From Oscillospiraceae bacterium (GTDB lineage Bacteria; Bacillota; Clostridia; Oscillospirales; Ruminococcaceae), in assembly GCA_017396055.1 (NCBI GenBank), contig JAFQND010000026.1:1-17799 (forward strand): a DNA stretch of 17,799 nucleotides, written 5' to 3'. Below are positions 7,391 to 14,440 of this stretch, piece by piece (the first letter of the stretch is position 1; each line of letters starts with the position of its first letter). Position numbers and translations under genes: made by a program. The notes beneath the pieces are model-generated. The model saw nothing but the letters and a program-made list of their open reading frames with translations. It searched no databases and had not been told where the DNA came from.

Positions 7391-9055
7391 ATGGATCACC
7401 TGTTTTCCCTCTCCGGTGCTGCAGAAAACGCGCCTCATTTCCCCTCAGAAGAACTGAAGACGGCGGTCATCCTGGCCGAAGGCCGCCAGAAAGACCTTTC
7501 CGGCTGTGCCGGGCTGGAGCTTCTCTCCGACGGCGACACCGTCCTCGACCGGCTGATGCGCAATCTGGAAAACGGCGGCATCAAAAAATTCGTCATCGTT
7601 GCGGGCTTTGAATTTGAACGGTTCCGCGAGCGGTTCGGCAGCCGTCAGGATGTCGTCCTCATCGAAAATCCCCGCTGGAAATGGACCGGCTCGATGGCTT
7701 CGCTGGCACTGGCTGCCCCCCACCTCGACGAGGGATTTCTGGTGGTCAAGGGCGACCTTGTGCTGGAACAGCGGGCCATAGACGCCCTCGTCAGCGATCA
7801 GAACCACTTTGCGGCGGTCCTCTCCCGTCCGACCGGCGGCGAAAACGATCTTTTTGTCGAGCTGGACGAACAGGGCGGCATCTTCCGCATGTCGCGGGAT
7901 ATCCATCAGGTCAACCGGGTACAGGGCGTATCGGTGGGACTCTGTAAAGTTCCCCTCTCTGTGCTGGAACAGATGATGGAATACTTCAGCCGTAATCAGA
8001 ACCCGCTGATCAATTTTGAATATGTGCTCGAAAGCGTGGGCAGACTCTATCGCTTTTACGGCGTGGAGGTGGACGACCTCGTCTGGGGCCGGGTACGGGA
8101 CCGGGAAAGCTTTGCCGAAGTCACCGACAGGATCCATCCCCGTATTCTCCGAAAGGAGAAGGAGATGCGCGAACAGCTGGCCGCCGAAGCGGTCACCGAC
8201 ATTCTCGGCATCGAAGAAAAAGACATCTCCCGTATCTCCTTTGCGGGCGGTCTGACCAATCTGAACTATTATGTAGAAGCGGCAGGAGAACGGTATATTC
8301 TCCGCCTGCCCGGCCGGATGACCGAAAGCATGATCAGCCGGGAAAACGAAAAGCACAACGCCGAGCTGGCTTCTTCGGCCGGATTCAACAGTGAGCTGGT
8401 CTTCTGCAATGCCGAAACGGGCGTCAAGCTGAGCCGTTATATCGACGGCGCCGAGACCCTCGGCCCCCTCACCGTACGGCTGGACGGAAATATGAAAAAG
8501 ACAGCCGACATCCTCTCGCGGCTGCACCGGTCGGCTCTTCCCCAGCAAAACCGCTTTGATCCTTTCCGTGAGGCGGAAAAATACGAGTCTCTGCTGGACG
8601 ATCCCTCCGGACGGATGTACAAGGGTTATGACGCCATGCGGCTGAAGGTAAACACCCTGCTGCGGGCCCGTCTGGATGAACTGGGATATGAACAGTGTCC
8701 CTGCCACAACGACCTGGTGGCGGCAAACCTCGTTCTCAGCCGCGCCGGCAGGCTCTATCTGATCGACTGGGAATACGCCGGACTCAACGACCCGATGTTT
8801 GACGTGGCGGCACTTTTCCTCGAGAACGACTTTACCCCCGAAGACGAAGAGCTCTTCTTCCATTATTATTTCGGCGGAGAAAAAGAACCCGCCCACTGCC
8901 GGGAAAAGATCCTGATCTTCAAGATCGTACAGGATTTTCTGTGGAGTATCTGGACCGTGCTGAAAGAGTCCAAAGGCGATGATTTCGGCAGCTACGGCCC
9001 CGACCGCTTCGCCAGGGCAAAACGCAACATGGCTGTCTGGGAAGACATGCTGTAA
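7391..9055 (+). CDS. Fused nucleotidyltransferase-choline kinase (LicC-LicA type)
   Basis: A 554-residue two-domain protein. Residues about 22-240 follow the sugar/choline-phosphate nucleotidyltransferase fold: AVILAEGRQ at 25-33, then an N-terminal block ending NLENGGIKKFVIVAGF, and the metal-site-like KGD at 120-122. Residues about 270-550 are a choline/ethanolamine-kinase (APH fold) domain: phosphate loop FAGGLTN (284-290), Brenner motif His439-x-Asp441-x4-Asn446, and IDWEYAG with Asp459. The kinase would make phosphocholine; the other domain would make CDP-choline for decorating surface glycans or lipids. The usual GxGxR loop and following Pro-Lys of LicC are absent, so that activity is uncertain. 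I prefer the ATG at 7391 (AGAAAGGA 6 nt upstream) to the in-frame ATG at 7358, which lacks a binding site. A BCCT transporter follows after 15 nt. Confidence 0.85.
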   Translation: MDHLFSLSGAAENAPHFPSEELKTAVILAEGRQKDLSGCAGLELLSDGDTVLDRLMRNLENGGIKKFVIVAGFEFERFRERFGSRQDVVLIENPRWKWTGSMASLALAAPHLDEGFLVVKGDLVLEQRAIDALVSDQNHFAAVLSRPTGGENDLFVELDEQGGIFRMSRDIHQVNRVQGVSVGLCKVPLSVLEQMMEYFSRNQNPLINFEYVLESVGRLYRFYGVEVDDLVWGRVRDRESFAEVTDRIHPRILRKEKEMREQLAAEAVTDILGIEEKDISRISFAGGLTNLNYYVEAAGERYILRLPGRMTESMISRENEKHNAELASSAGFNSELVFCNAETGVKLSRYIDGAETLGPLTVRLDGNMKKTADILSRLHRSALPQQNRFDPFREAEKYESLLDDPSGRMYKGYDAMRLKVNTLLRARLDELGYEQCPCHNDLVAANLVLSRAGRLYLIDWEYAGLNDPMFDVAALFLENDFTPEDEELFFHYYFGGEKEPAHCREKILIFKIVQDFLWSIWTVLKESKGDDFGSYGPDRFARAKRNMAVWEDML

Positions 9056-9070
9056 GAGCGGAGGCAACCG

Positions 9071-10612
9071 ATGAAAAAATTCTTCAAAGAAAGCTCCATC
9101 GACTGGAGCATCACCGTTTTTCCGCTGGTGACCATTCTGGCGCTGGCGGTCTTCATGATCCTGAGCCCCGAAAAAGCCGCTTCCGGCATTGATTTTCTGC
9201 GGGGACTTCTGGTAAACGACCTGGGCTTTGCCTATATGCTCTTCGGTCTGGCCGTGGTGGGCATCTCCCTCTGGGTCGCCCTGTCGAAATACGGCAATGT
9301 ACAGCTGGGCACCCTTGAAAAGCCCCGCTATTCCACCTTCAGCTGGGGCGCCATGATCTTCACCTCCACCATGGCGGCGGACATTCTTTACTGGGCGCTG
9401 ATCGAATGGGCCTATTATTTCAGCGAGCGTCCCTTTGCCATGGAAAACATGACCCTCGCCGAAAAACAGGACTGGGCCTCTGCCTATCCGCTCTTTCACT
9501 GGGGCGTGACCCCCTGGGCGTTCTATATCCTGCCGGCGGCGGCCTATGGGTATATGATGTATGTGAAAAAACGCCCCCGCCAGCGGATGAGCGAAGCCTG
9601 CCGCTCGGTGATCGGTGACCGCGCGGACGGCATCCTCGGAAAGGTGATCGACCTGTTCGCAGTGGTGGGACTTCTGGCGGCTACCGCCACCACCTTCTCG
9701 CTGACGACCCCGCTTCTGTCGGCAGCCCTCGCTAAAGTCACCGGTCTTCAGGACAGCAAGGGACTGTCCATCTTCATGCTCTGTCTGATCGCTGTGGTGT
9801 TCATGCTGGCGGTATGGTTCGGCATGAAGGGCATCTCCTGGCTGGCAAATTCCTGTGTCTGGCTGTTTATCGCCCTTCTGTGCGTGTTCTTCTTCTTTGG
9901 TCCCACCCGGTATATCGTCGAGACCGGCGTCACCGCCATGGGCCACATGGCCCAGAATTTCCTGTCGATGTCCACCTGGATGGATCCCCTCCGGCTCAGC
10001 GGCGACGGTGTCAGCGGTTTTGCCCAGAACTGGACCATCTTCTATTGGGCTTACTGGATCAGCTGGTCGGTGGCGACCCCCTTCTTCATCGGTAAGATCA
10101 GCGAAGGCCGCACCATCCGTCAGACCATTCTGGGTGCCTATATCGCCGGTGTCTCGGCCACCTTCATGGCCTTTATCATCTTCGGAAATTTCGGCCTGCA
10201 TCAGCAGGTGACCGGTATCGCCGATATCGCCGGCATGCTCAGCGCGGGCGTTTCTCCCTCCGAAGCCATTCTGGTCATCTTCGAGGCACTGCCGCTGACA
10301 AAAGCTGCCCTTGTGCTGCTGCTCGTCTGTATGGTGGCGTTTTACGCCTCCACCTTCGACGCCCTGACCATGGTCATCGCCTCCTACTCCCTCAAAAACC
10401 CCAAAGAGGGCGAAGAACCCGGCAAAAAGCTGCGGATCTTCTGGAGCGTCGTCTTTATCCTGCTGCCGGTGGCGCTTCTCTTTAACGAGAGCACGCTCAC
10501 TCTGCTGCAGTCGCTGTCCATCTGTGCCGCCTTCCCCATCATGATCATTCTCTGTGTCATCATCGGCGGATTCCTCAAGGATCTGAAAGAGCAGCAGACA
10601 AAAGACAAATAA
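9071..10612 (+). CDS. BCCT-family transporter, probably choline or related quaternary amine
   Basis: A 513-residue, roughly 12-helix transporter of the betaine/choline/carnitine family. The family signature region is NWTIFYWAYWISW from residue 320, followed by KISEGRTIRQ. The aromatic-rich stretch YWALIEWAYYF (107-117) and FHWGVTPWA (142-150) resemble the substrate region of the CaiT branch rather than BetP, as judged from memory and by eye. It has short tails and no long regulatory extension of the osmosensing BetP kind, so nutrient uptake is more likely than osmoregulation. GGAGG lies before the ATG. It shares the operon of the choline-kinase fusion, and this neighbour is the main reason to infer choline. 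Carnitine, gamma-butyrobetaine or betaine remain possible, and CaiT-like members can be exchangers not driven by Na+. Confidence 0.92.
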   Translation: MKKFFKESSIDWSITVFPLVTILALAVFMILSPEKAASGIDFLRGLLVNDLGFAYMLFGLAVVGISLWVALSKYGNVQLGTLEKPRYSTFSWGAMIFTSTMAADILYWALIEWAYYFSERPFAMENMTLAEKQDWASAYPLFHWGVTPWAFYILPAAAYGYMMYVKKRPRQRMSEACRSVIGDRADGILGKVIDLFAVVGLLAATATTFSLTTPLLSAALAKVTGLQDSKGLSIFMLCLIAVVFMLAVWFGMKGISWLANSCVWLFIALLCVFFFFGPTRYIVETGVTAMGHMAQNFLSMSTWMDPLRLSGDGVSGFAQNWTIFYWAYWISWSVATPFFIGKISEGRTIRQTILGAYIAGVSATFMAFIIFGNFGLHQQVTGIADIAGMLSAGVSPSEAILVIFEALPLTKAALVLLLVCMVAFYASTFDALTMVIASYSLKNPKEGEEPGKKLRIFWSVVFILLPVALLFNESTLTLLQSLSICAAFPIMIILCVIIGGFLKDLKEQQTKDK

Positions 10613-10616
10613 TGAG

Positions 10617-10642
10617 AAAAGGGAGCATCTGCTCCCTTTTTT
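10617..10642 (+). terminator. Intrinsic terminator after the BCCT gene
   Basis: GGGAGC-ATCT-GCTCCC stem-loop, extended by A4/T4 pairing and followed by a T6 tract. It closes the licCA-BCCT operon. Confidence 0.9.
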
Positions 10643-10704
10643 GTGATTATCTGCCAGTATTTTCGAGATGTTTTTATGTAAAACACAGTTGTTTGCAAAA
10701 ACTG

Positions 10705-10733
10705 TTGACAAAACTTTACTGCCGTGCTATACT
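10705..10733 (+). promoter_or_regulatory. Sigma-A promoter of the glycine riboswitch-symporter unit
   Basis: Consensus TTGACA (10705-10710), 17-nt spacer, TATACT (10728-10733). Transcription should begin near 10740, exactly where the folded leader starts. Confidence 0.9.
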
Positions 10734-10740
10734 GAACAGC

Positions 10741-10880
10741 GTTCGGTGAAACCTTTAGGATCTAACCCATAGGTTTGGAAACTGAAGGCGGAGAACACTC
10801 TGGAGAATCTCATTAAATTGAGTGCCCAAGGTGCAAGGCCGCAAAAACGGCTGAATCTCTCAGGCAAAAGGACAGAGCAG
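10741..10880 (+). promoter_or_regulatory. Glycine riboswitch: one aptamer with upstream ghost aptamer
   Basis: The conserved glycine-aptamer core is clear: GTGCCCAAGGTGCAAGG (10822-10838), P3 GCCG/CGGC (10838-10841 with 10848-10851), then TGAATCTCTCAGGCAAAAGG (10852-10871). P1 is CTCTG/CAGAG (10798-10802 with 10873-10877) and P2 is CTCA/TGAG (10809-10812 with 10819-10822). Upstream, where a tandem riboswitch would have its first aptamer, there is only a two-part hairpin (10742-10747 with 10781-10786, and 10749-10754 with 10771-10776). This fits the described single-aptamer glycine riboswitches that keep a 5' ghost aptamer and usually precede transporters. The controlled gene is the AGCS symporter. 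The terminator at 10915-10948 is the likely expression platform; the sign of control was not worked out. Together with flanking elements it accounts for the 355-nt gap 10613-10967. Confidence 0.93.
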
Positions 10881-10914
10881 ATAAGTTTTTTCATCTGTAC
10901 ATGCCATTCTTCAG

Positions 10915-10948
10915 AGCTGCCGATTTTTGCCGGCGGCTTTTATTTTTT
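10915..10948 (+). terminator. Riboswitch expression-platform terminator
   Basis: An 8-bp stem AGCTGCCG/CGGCGGCT (one G-U pair) with an 8-nt loop, followed by TTTATTTTTT. It ends 7 nt before the AGGAG of the symporter gene. A second hairpin CAGAT/ATCTG (10878-10882 with 10893-10897) overlaps the end of the aptamer and may take part in switching. Confidence 0.82.
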
Positions 10949-10967
10949 CATCAAAGGAGAAAACAAC

Positions 10968-12347
10968 ATGGACACCATTCTCGCGATCGTACAAAAAATC
11001 AACATGTACCTGTCAGACTACATTCTGATCATCCTGCTGGTAGGCACCGGCCTGTTCTTCTCGATCCGCACCAAGTTCGTTCAGGTGCGCTGCTTCGGTG
11101 AAGGCATGCGCAAGGTCTTCGGCGGCGTCAAGCTCCGCGGCGGCAAACAGGAGGGCGGCATCAGCTCCTTCCAGGCTCTGGCCACCGCCATCGCAGCTCA
11201 GGTCGGTACCGGCAACATCGTCGGTGCCTGCGGCGCCATCCTGATCGGCGGCCCCGGCGCCATCTTCTGGATGTGGATCATCGCCTTCCTGGGCATGGCC
11301 ACCATCTATGCTGAGGCTGTTCTCGCACAGGAGACCCGTATCGTCACCGATGACGGCGAAGTTCTGGGCGGTCCCGTTTACTACATCCAGAAAGCCTTCA
11401 AGGGCGGCTTCGGCAAATTCCTGTCCGTCTTCTTCGCAATTGCCGCCATTCTCGCTCTGGGCTTCATGGGCGCCATGGTTCAGTCCAACTCCATCGGTTC
11501 CACCTTTGCCACCGCTTTTGGCGTTCCCTCCTGGATCGTCGGTATCGTCATCGTTGCTCTGGCTGCTTTCATCTTCATCGGTGGTCTGCAGAGACTGGCT
11601 TCTGTTACCGAAAAACTGGTCCCCGTCATGGCACTGCTGTACATCGGCGGTTCTCTGATCCTGCTGGCCTGCCGCATCACCGACCTGCCCGCAGCCTTCG
11701 GCATGATCTTCAAGTACGCATTCGTTCCTCAGGCTCTGATCGGCGGCGCCGTCGGCGAAGCCATCAAAAAGGCCATCAGCCAGGGCGCAAAACGCGGTCT
11801 GTTCTCCAACGAAGCCGGTATGGGTTCTACCCCCCATGCCCATGCAATGGCTAAGGTAAAAGATCCCCACGAACAGGGCGTCGTCGCCATGGTCGGTGTC
11901 TTCATCGATACCTTTGTCGTTCTGACCATGACCGCTCTGACCGTTATCACCACCCTGTATACCGAGGGCGGCGTACTGGCTGCCGGCGCTGCTGAAGGCG
12001 TCGACAAGACCAACATGTCCCAGCTTGCTTTCTCCTCTGTATTCGGTTCCGGCATCGGCAACGCCTTCGTCGCTGTCTGCCTGCTGTTCTTCGCCTTCTC
12101 CACCATTCTCAGCTGGAACCTCTTCGGCAAGATCAACGTCGAATATCTCTTCGGCAAAAAAGCAGTTCTCGTTTACTCTGTCATCGCGCTGGTCTTCGTC
12201 TTCCTGGGCTCTGTTCTCTCCAACGACCTGGTCTGGGAACTGACCGACATGTTCAACCAGCTGATCGTACTGCCCAACGTACTGGCACTCTTTGCTCTGT
12301 CTCCTCTGGTCGTAAAGGCTGCCAAGAATCCCAAAAACGACAAATAA
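10968..12347 (+). CDS. Alanine/glycine:cation symporter (AGCS family)
   Basis: A 459-residue transporter with about 11 membrane helices. The family signature GGPGAIFWMWIIAFLG begins at residue 94. QVGTGNIVG just before it, and SNEAGMGSTPHAHA from residue 280, are the other conserved AGCS blocks that shape the substrate and Na+ sites. It imports alanine or glycine with Na+. The glycine riboswitch in its leader makes glycine the likely physiological substrate. The start ATG (10968) has AGGAG 8 nt upstream; the frame is open back to 10818, but that stretch is riboswitch RNA. The coding sequence favours CTG, GTC and ATC codons strongly, suggesting high expression. A bidirectional terminator follows. 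Confidence 0.95.
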   Translation: MDTILAIVQKINMYLSDYILIILLVGTGLFFSIRTKFVQVRCFGEGMRKVFGGVKLRGGKQEGGISSFQALATAIAAQVGTGNIVGACGAILIGGPGAIFWMWIIAFLGMATIYAEAVLAQETRIVTDDGEVLGGPVYYIQKAFKGGFGKFLSVFFAIAAILALGFMGAMVQSNSIGSTFATAFGVPSWIVGIVIVALAAFIFIGGLQRLASVTEKLVPVMALLYIGGSLILLACRITDLPAAFGMIFKYAFVPQALIGGAVGEAIKKAISQGAKRGLFSNEAGMGSTPHAHAMAKVKDPHEQGVVAMVGVFIDTFVVLTMTALTVITTLYTEGGVLAAGAAEGVDKTNMSQLAFSSVFGSGIGNAFVAVCLLFFAFSTILSWNLFGKINVEYLFGKKAVLVYSVIALVFVFLGSVLSNDLVWELTDMFNQLIVLPNVLALFALSPLVVKAAKNPKNDK

Positions 12348-12354
12348 CCATGAT

Positions 12355-12390
12355 AAAAGCCCTCTCCCGACGGAGAGGGCTTTTTGTTTT
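12355..12390. terminator. Bidirectional intrinsic terminator between convergent genes
   Basis: A 9-bp stem GCCCTCTCC/GGAGAGGGC with CGAC loop, flanked by A4 on the left and T5 on the right, so it can act in both directions. It serves the symporter gene from the left and the small membrane-protein gene from the right. Confidence 0.9.
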
Positions 12391-12671
12391 TACTGGTTTG
12401 CTTCTCTCTCTTTATCCAGCTTGACGTTGCGGAAATAGAGGCAGAAGTCGATGCTGACCATGATGAGGTTGAGCACATAGAAGACAAAGACATAGGTGAT
12501 ATTACCGGAGACCAGTTTGGAGACGATACCTGCGATATAACCGACCCAGATAAAGATCAGGAAGGGCAGGCTCTTGCCTTTGGCGGTGCGGGATTTCAGC
12601 GATTTCATGATGTTCAGCGGCCAGGAGATGCCGAACAGCACGACCATTACCGCTTCCAGAAACTGAGACAT
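12390..12671 (-). CDS. Small PQ-loop-like membrane protein of unknown function
   Basis: A 93-residue protein with three hydrophobic helices (about residues 4-20, 38-55 and 62-82) and a charged C-terminus ending DKEREANQ. The stretch ISWPLNIMKSLKSRTAKGKS resembles the proline-containing PQ-loop/SemiSWEET half-unit, though the canonical PQ pair is PL here. Similar short proteins are common in Clostridia and usually annotated as hypothetical or PQ-loop. A transport role is not shown. The start ATG (12671-12669) has AGGAG 8 nt upstream. An in-frame extension to 12845 runs through the promoter and is not real coding. It has its own strong promoter and stands alone on the opposite strand between two amino-acid symporters. 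Confidence 0.82.
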   Translation of the reverse strand: MSQFLEAVMVVLFGISWPLNIMKSLKSRTAKGKSLPFLIFIWVGYIAGIVSKLVSGNITYVFVFYVLNLIMVSIDFCLYFRNVKLDKEREANQ

Positions 12672-12702
12672 AAGATAGCTCCTCTCGGGATGATTTTTCT
12701 TT

Positions 12703-12731
12703 ATTATACTCTCCCTTGGAGCTTCCGTCAA
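12703..12731 (-). promoter_or_regulatory. Sigma-A promoter of the PQ-loop-like gene
   Basis: TTGACG (12731-12726), 17-nt spacer, TATAAT (12708-12703), about 30 nt before the start codon. One of the best promoter matches in the window. Confidence 0.85.
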
Positions 12732-12782
12732 ATATTTCCTTACAAAATATGAACAAATCGTGATGATTCCGATCGAAAACAA

Positions 12783-12811
12783 TTGACTTCCTGTGAAGGA
12801 TATGTTAAACT
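12783..12811 (+). promoter_or_regulatory. Sigma-A promoter of the NSS symporter gene
   Basis: TTGACT (12783-12788), 17-nt spacer, TAAACT (12806-12811). It is divergent from the PQ-loop promoter with about 50 bp between their -35 boxes, so a shared regulator could act on both. Confidence 0.75.
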
Positions 12812-12886
12812 GATTGCATGCGTAATTCGGAGCTTTCATGTGCAAACACTTTGAATTGCCAAAATCTTTTCTTTTGAGGTGTCATT

Positions 12887-14317
12887 ATGAAAAAAGAACA
12901 ATGGGGAACTAACTTTGGTTTCCTGATGGCAGCAATCGGTTCTGCCGTAGGTCTGGGAAACCTGTGGGGCTTCCCTTATAAGATGGGTAAGAGCGGCGGC
13001 TTCGCCTTCCTGGTGATCTATCTGGTGCTGGTCGTTCTGGTCGGCAGCGTTGTTATGCTGGGTGAGCTGGGTCTCGGCCGCAAGACCGGCAAGGGCGTCA
13101 TGGGCACTTACCTGGAATTCTCCAAAAAACACGCCTGGATGGGTTACATGGGTGTTGTCTCCGGCTTCCTGATCCTTTCCTTCTACTGTGTACTGGGCGG
13201 CGTCGTTACCCGTTACATGATCGGCTATGCAGCACAGCTGGTCGGTGCCGAAGGTTTTGCCGGACAGGGTGCGGATTTCTTCGGTTATTTCCTGTACAGC
13301 CCTCTTTCCATGGTTCTGTTCTATGCCATCTTTATGGCTCTGACCCTGACCATCGTCATGGGCGGTGTTCAGAAGGGTATCGAGAAATTCTCCTCTATCG
13401 CAATGCCCGCTCTGGTCGCTATCCTTGTGTTCATCATCATCTATGTTGCCTGCCAGCCCGGTGCTGTTGAAGGCTACAAGTTCATGTTCAAGCCCGACTT
13501 CTCTGTTTTCTCCAATCCTGAGATCGGCTTCTTTGGCGTCTTCAAGTCTGCAGCAGGTCAGATGTTCTTCTCCCTGTCCCTGGGCATGGGCTGCATGATG
13601 ACCTACGGTTCTTATCTGTCCAAGAAAGAGAACCTGCAGAAAAACGCACTGATCATTCCTCTGGCTGACACCACCATCGCTCTGCTGGCCGGCTGTGCCA
13701 TCATGCCCGCCTGTGCAGCCTTCGGCGTTGACTTCAGCCGCGGCCCCGGCCTGCTGTTCGTCTCCATGCAGACCGTCTTTGAGAACATGGGCGGCTTCGG
13801 CGCCATCATCGGCTTCCTGTTCTACTTCCTGGTATTCATCGCTGCTCTGACCTCTTCCATCTCCATTCTGGAAGTCTGCACTGCTTTCCAGATCGACAAG
13901 GATGTCATCAAGGGCAAAGAACCCAACCGCAAAAAGATCTCCTTCATCTATGCCATCGCTATCTTCATCTTCGGTCTGCCCGTTGCTCTGGACGCACTGG
14001 GCAGCGGCGGCGCAGCCATCATGGCTCCCTTCGAGCTGCTGGGCCTGGAAGCCGGCGGTCCCGGTTATGCCATGTGGAATGACTGCTGGCTGGACGTATA
14101 CGACCTGATCGCAGAAGGTATCCTGATGCCCATCGGCGCTCTCGTCATGAGCGTTCTGATCGGCTGGTTCTGGAAGACCGACATCATCAAGAACGAATGC
14201 GAACTGTCCGGCAAGCCCTTCGTCGGCTATAAGTTCTATGACTTCTGCTTCAAGTTCGTCGTTCCCGTTGTCATGGCCTTCATCTTCTACGCACAGCTGG
14301 TCGACTTCTTCAGCTAA
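12887..14317 (+). CDS. Neurotransmitter:sodium symporter (NSS) family amino-acid transporter
   Basis: A 476-residue transporter with about 11-12 helices. TM1 holds GSAVGLGNLWGFPYKMGKSGG (residues 18-38), the Na+ and substrate region of NSS/LeuT proteins. TM6 holds FFSLSLGMGCMMTYGSYLSKKEN, matching the unwound LeuT TM6, and TM8 holds IAALTSSISILE with the Na2-type Thr/Ser residues. Position 28 is Gly where most NSS proteins have the extracellular-gate Arg (LeuT Arg30). The expected gate Asp in TM10 appears kept in DVYDLIAEG. It likely imports a neutral or aromatic amino acid with Na+; the substrate cannot be read from the sequence. GAGGTG precedes the ATG, and a strong terminator follows. Confidence 0.93.
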   Translation: MKKEQWGTNFGFLMAAIGSAVGLGNLWGFPYKMGKSGGFAFLVIYLVLVVLVGSVVMLGELGLGRKTGKGVMGTYLEFSKKHAWMGYMGVVSGFLILSFYCVLGGVVTRYMIGYAAQLVGAEGFAGQGADFFGYFLYSPLSMVLFYAIFMALTLTIVMGGVQKGIEKFSSIAMPALVAILVFIIIYVACQPGAVEGYKFMFKPDFSVFSNPEIGFFGVFKSAAGQMFFSLSLGMGCMMTYGSYLSKKENLQKNALIIPLADTTIALLAGCAIMPACAAFGVDFSRGPGLLFVSMQTVFENMGGFGAIIGFLFYFLVFIAALTSSISILEVCTAFQIDKDVIKGKEPNRKKISFIYAIAIFIFGLPVALDALGSGGAAIMAPFELLGLEAGGPGYAMWNDCWLDVYDLIAEGILMPIGALVMSVLIGWFWKTDIIKNECELSGKPFVGYKFYDFCFKFVVPVVMAFIFYAQLVDFFS

Positions 14318-14325
14318 ACCGACAC

Positions 14326-14364
14326 AAAAAGCTCCCTTCCTTCCGGTGGGGAGCTTTTTCTTTT
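14326..14364 (+). terminator. Intrinsic terminator after the NSS gene
   Basis: AAAAAGCTCCC pairs with GGGAGCTTTTT around a 12-nt loop and is followed by CTTTT. It isolates the NSS gene from the hydrolase gene. Confidence 0.88.
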
Positions 14365-14403
14365 GCAAAATTCTATTTTCATATCCCTTTTCCCGTTTCT
14401 TTA

Positions 14404-14412
14404 TGCTACAAT
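14404..14412 (+). promoter_or_regulatory. Extended -10 promoter of the hydrolase gene
   Basis: TG-C-TACAAT (TG at 14404-14405, box 14407-14412) with no convincing -35 box at 16-18 nt. It sits 28 nt before the start codon. Confidence 0.5.
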
Positions 14413-14440
14413 AAAAACAGAAAAACACAGGAGGTGCCGT

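Noticed and set aside
7445-10711. A 1,088-codon open frame on the minus strand opposite licCA and the BCCT gene
   Set aside because: It mirrors two well-supported plus-strand genes, has low-complexity His/Asp/Gly-rich composition with no recognisable domain, and would run through a terminator and toward a promoter. It results from codon bias in high-GC DNA.
10734-10744. GAAC-AGC-GTTC palindrome next to the riboswitch promoter, considered as a LexA site
   Set aside because: The spacer is 3 nt rather than the 4 nt of the Firmicutes LexA box, and its right half belongs to the ghost-aptamer stem, which explains the sequence.
10818-10967. 50-codon N-terminal extension of the AGCS symporter
   Set aside because: This stretch is the glycine aptamer and its terminator; the ATG at 10968 has a clear AGGAG.
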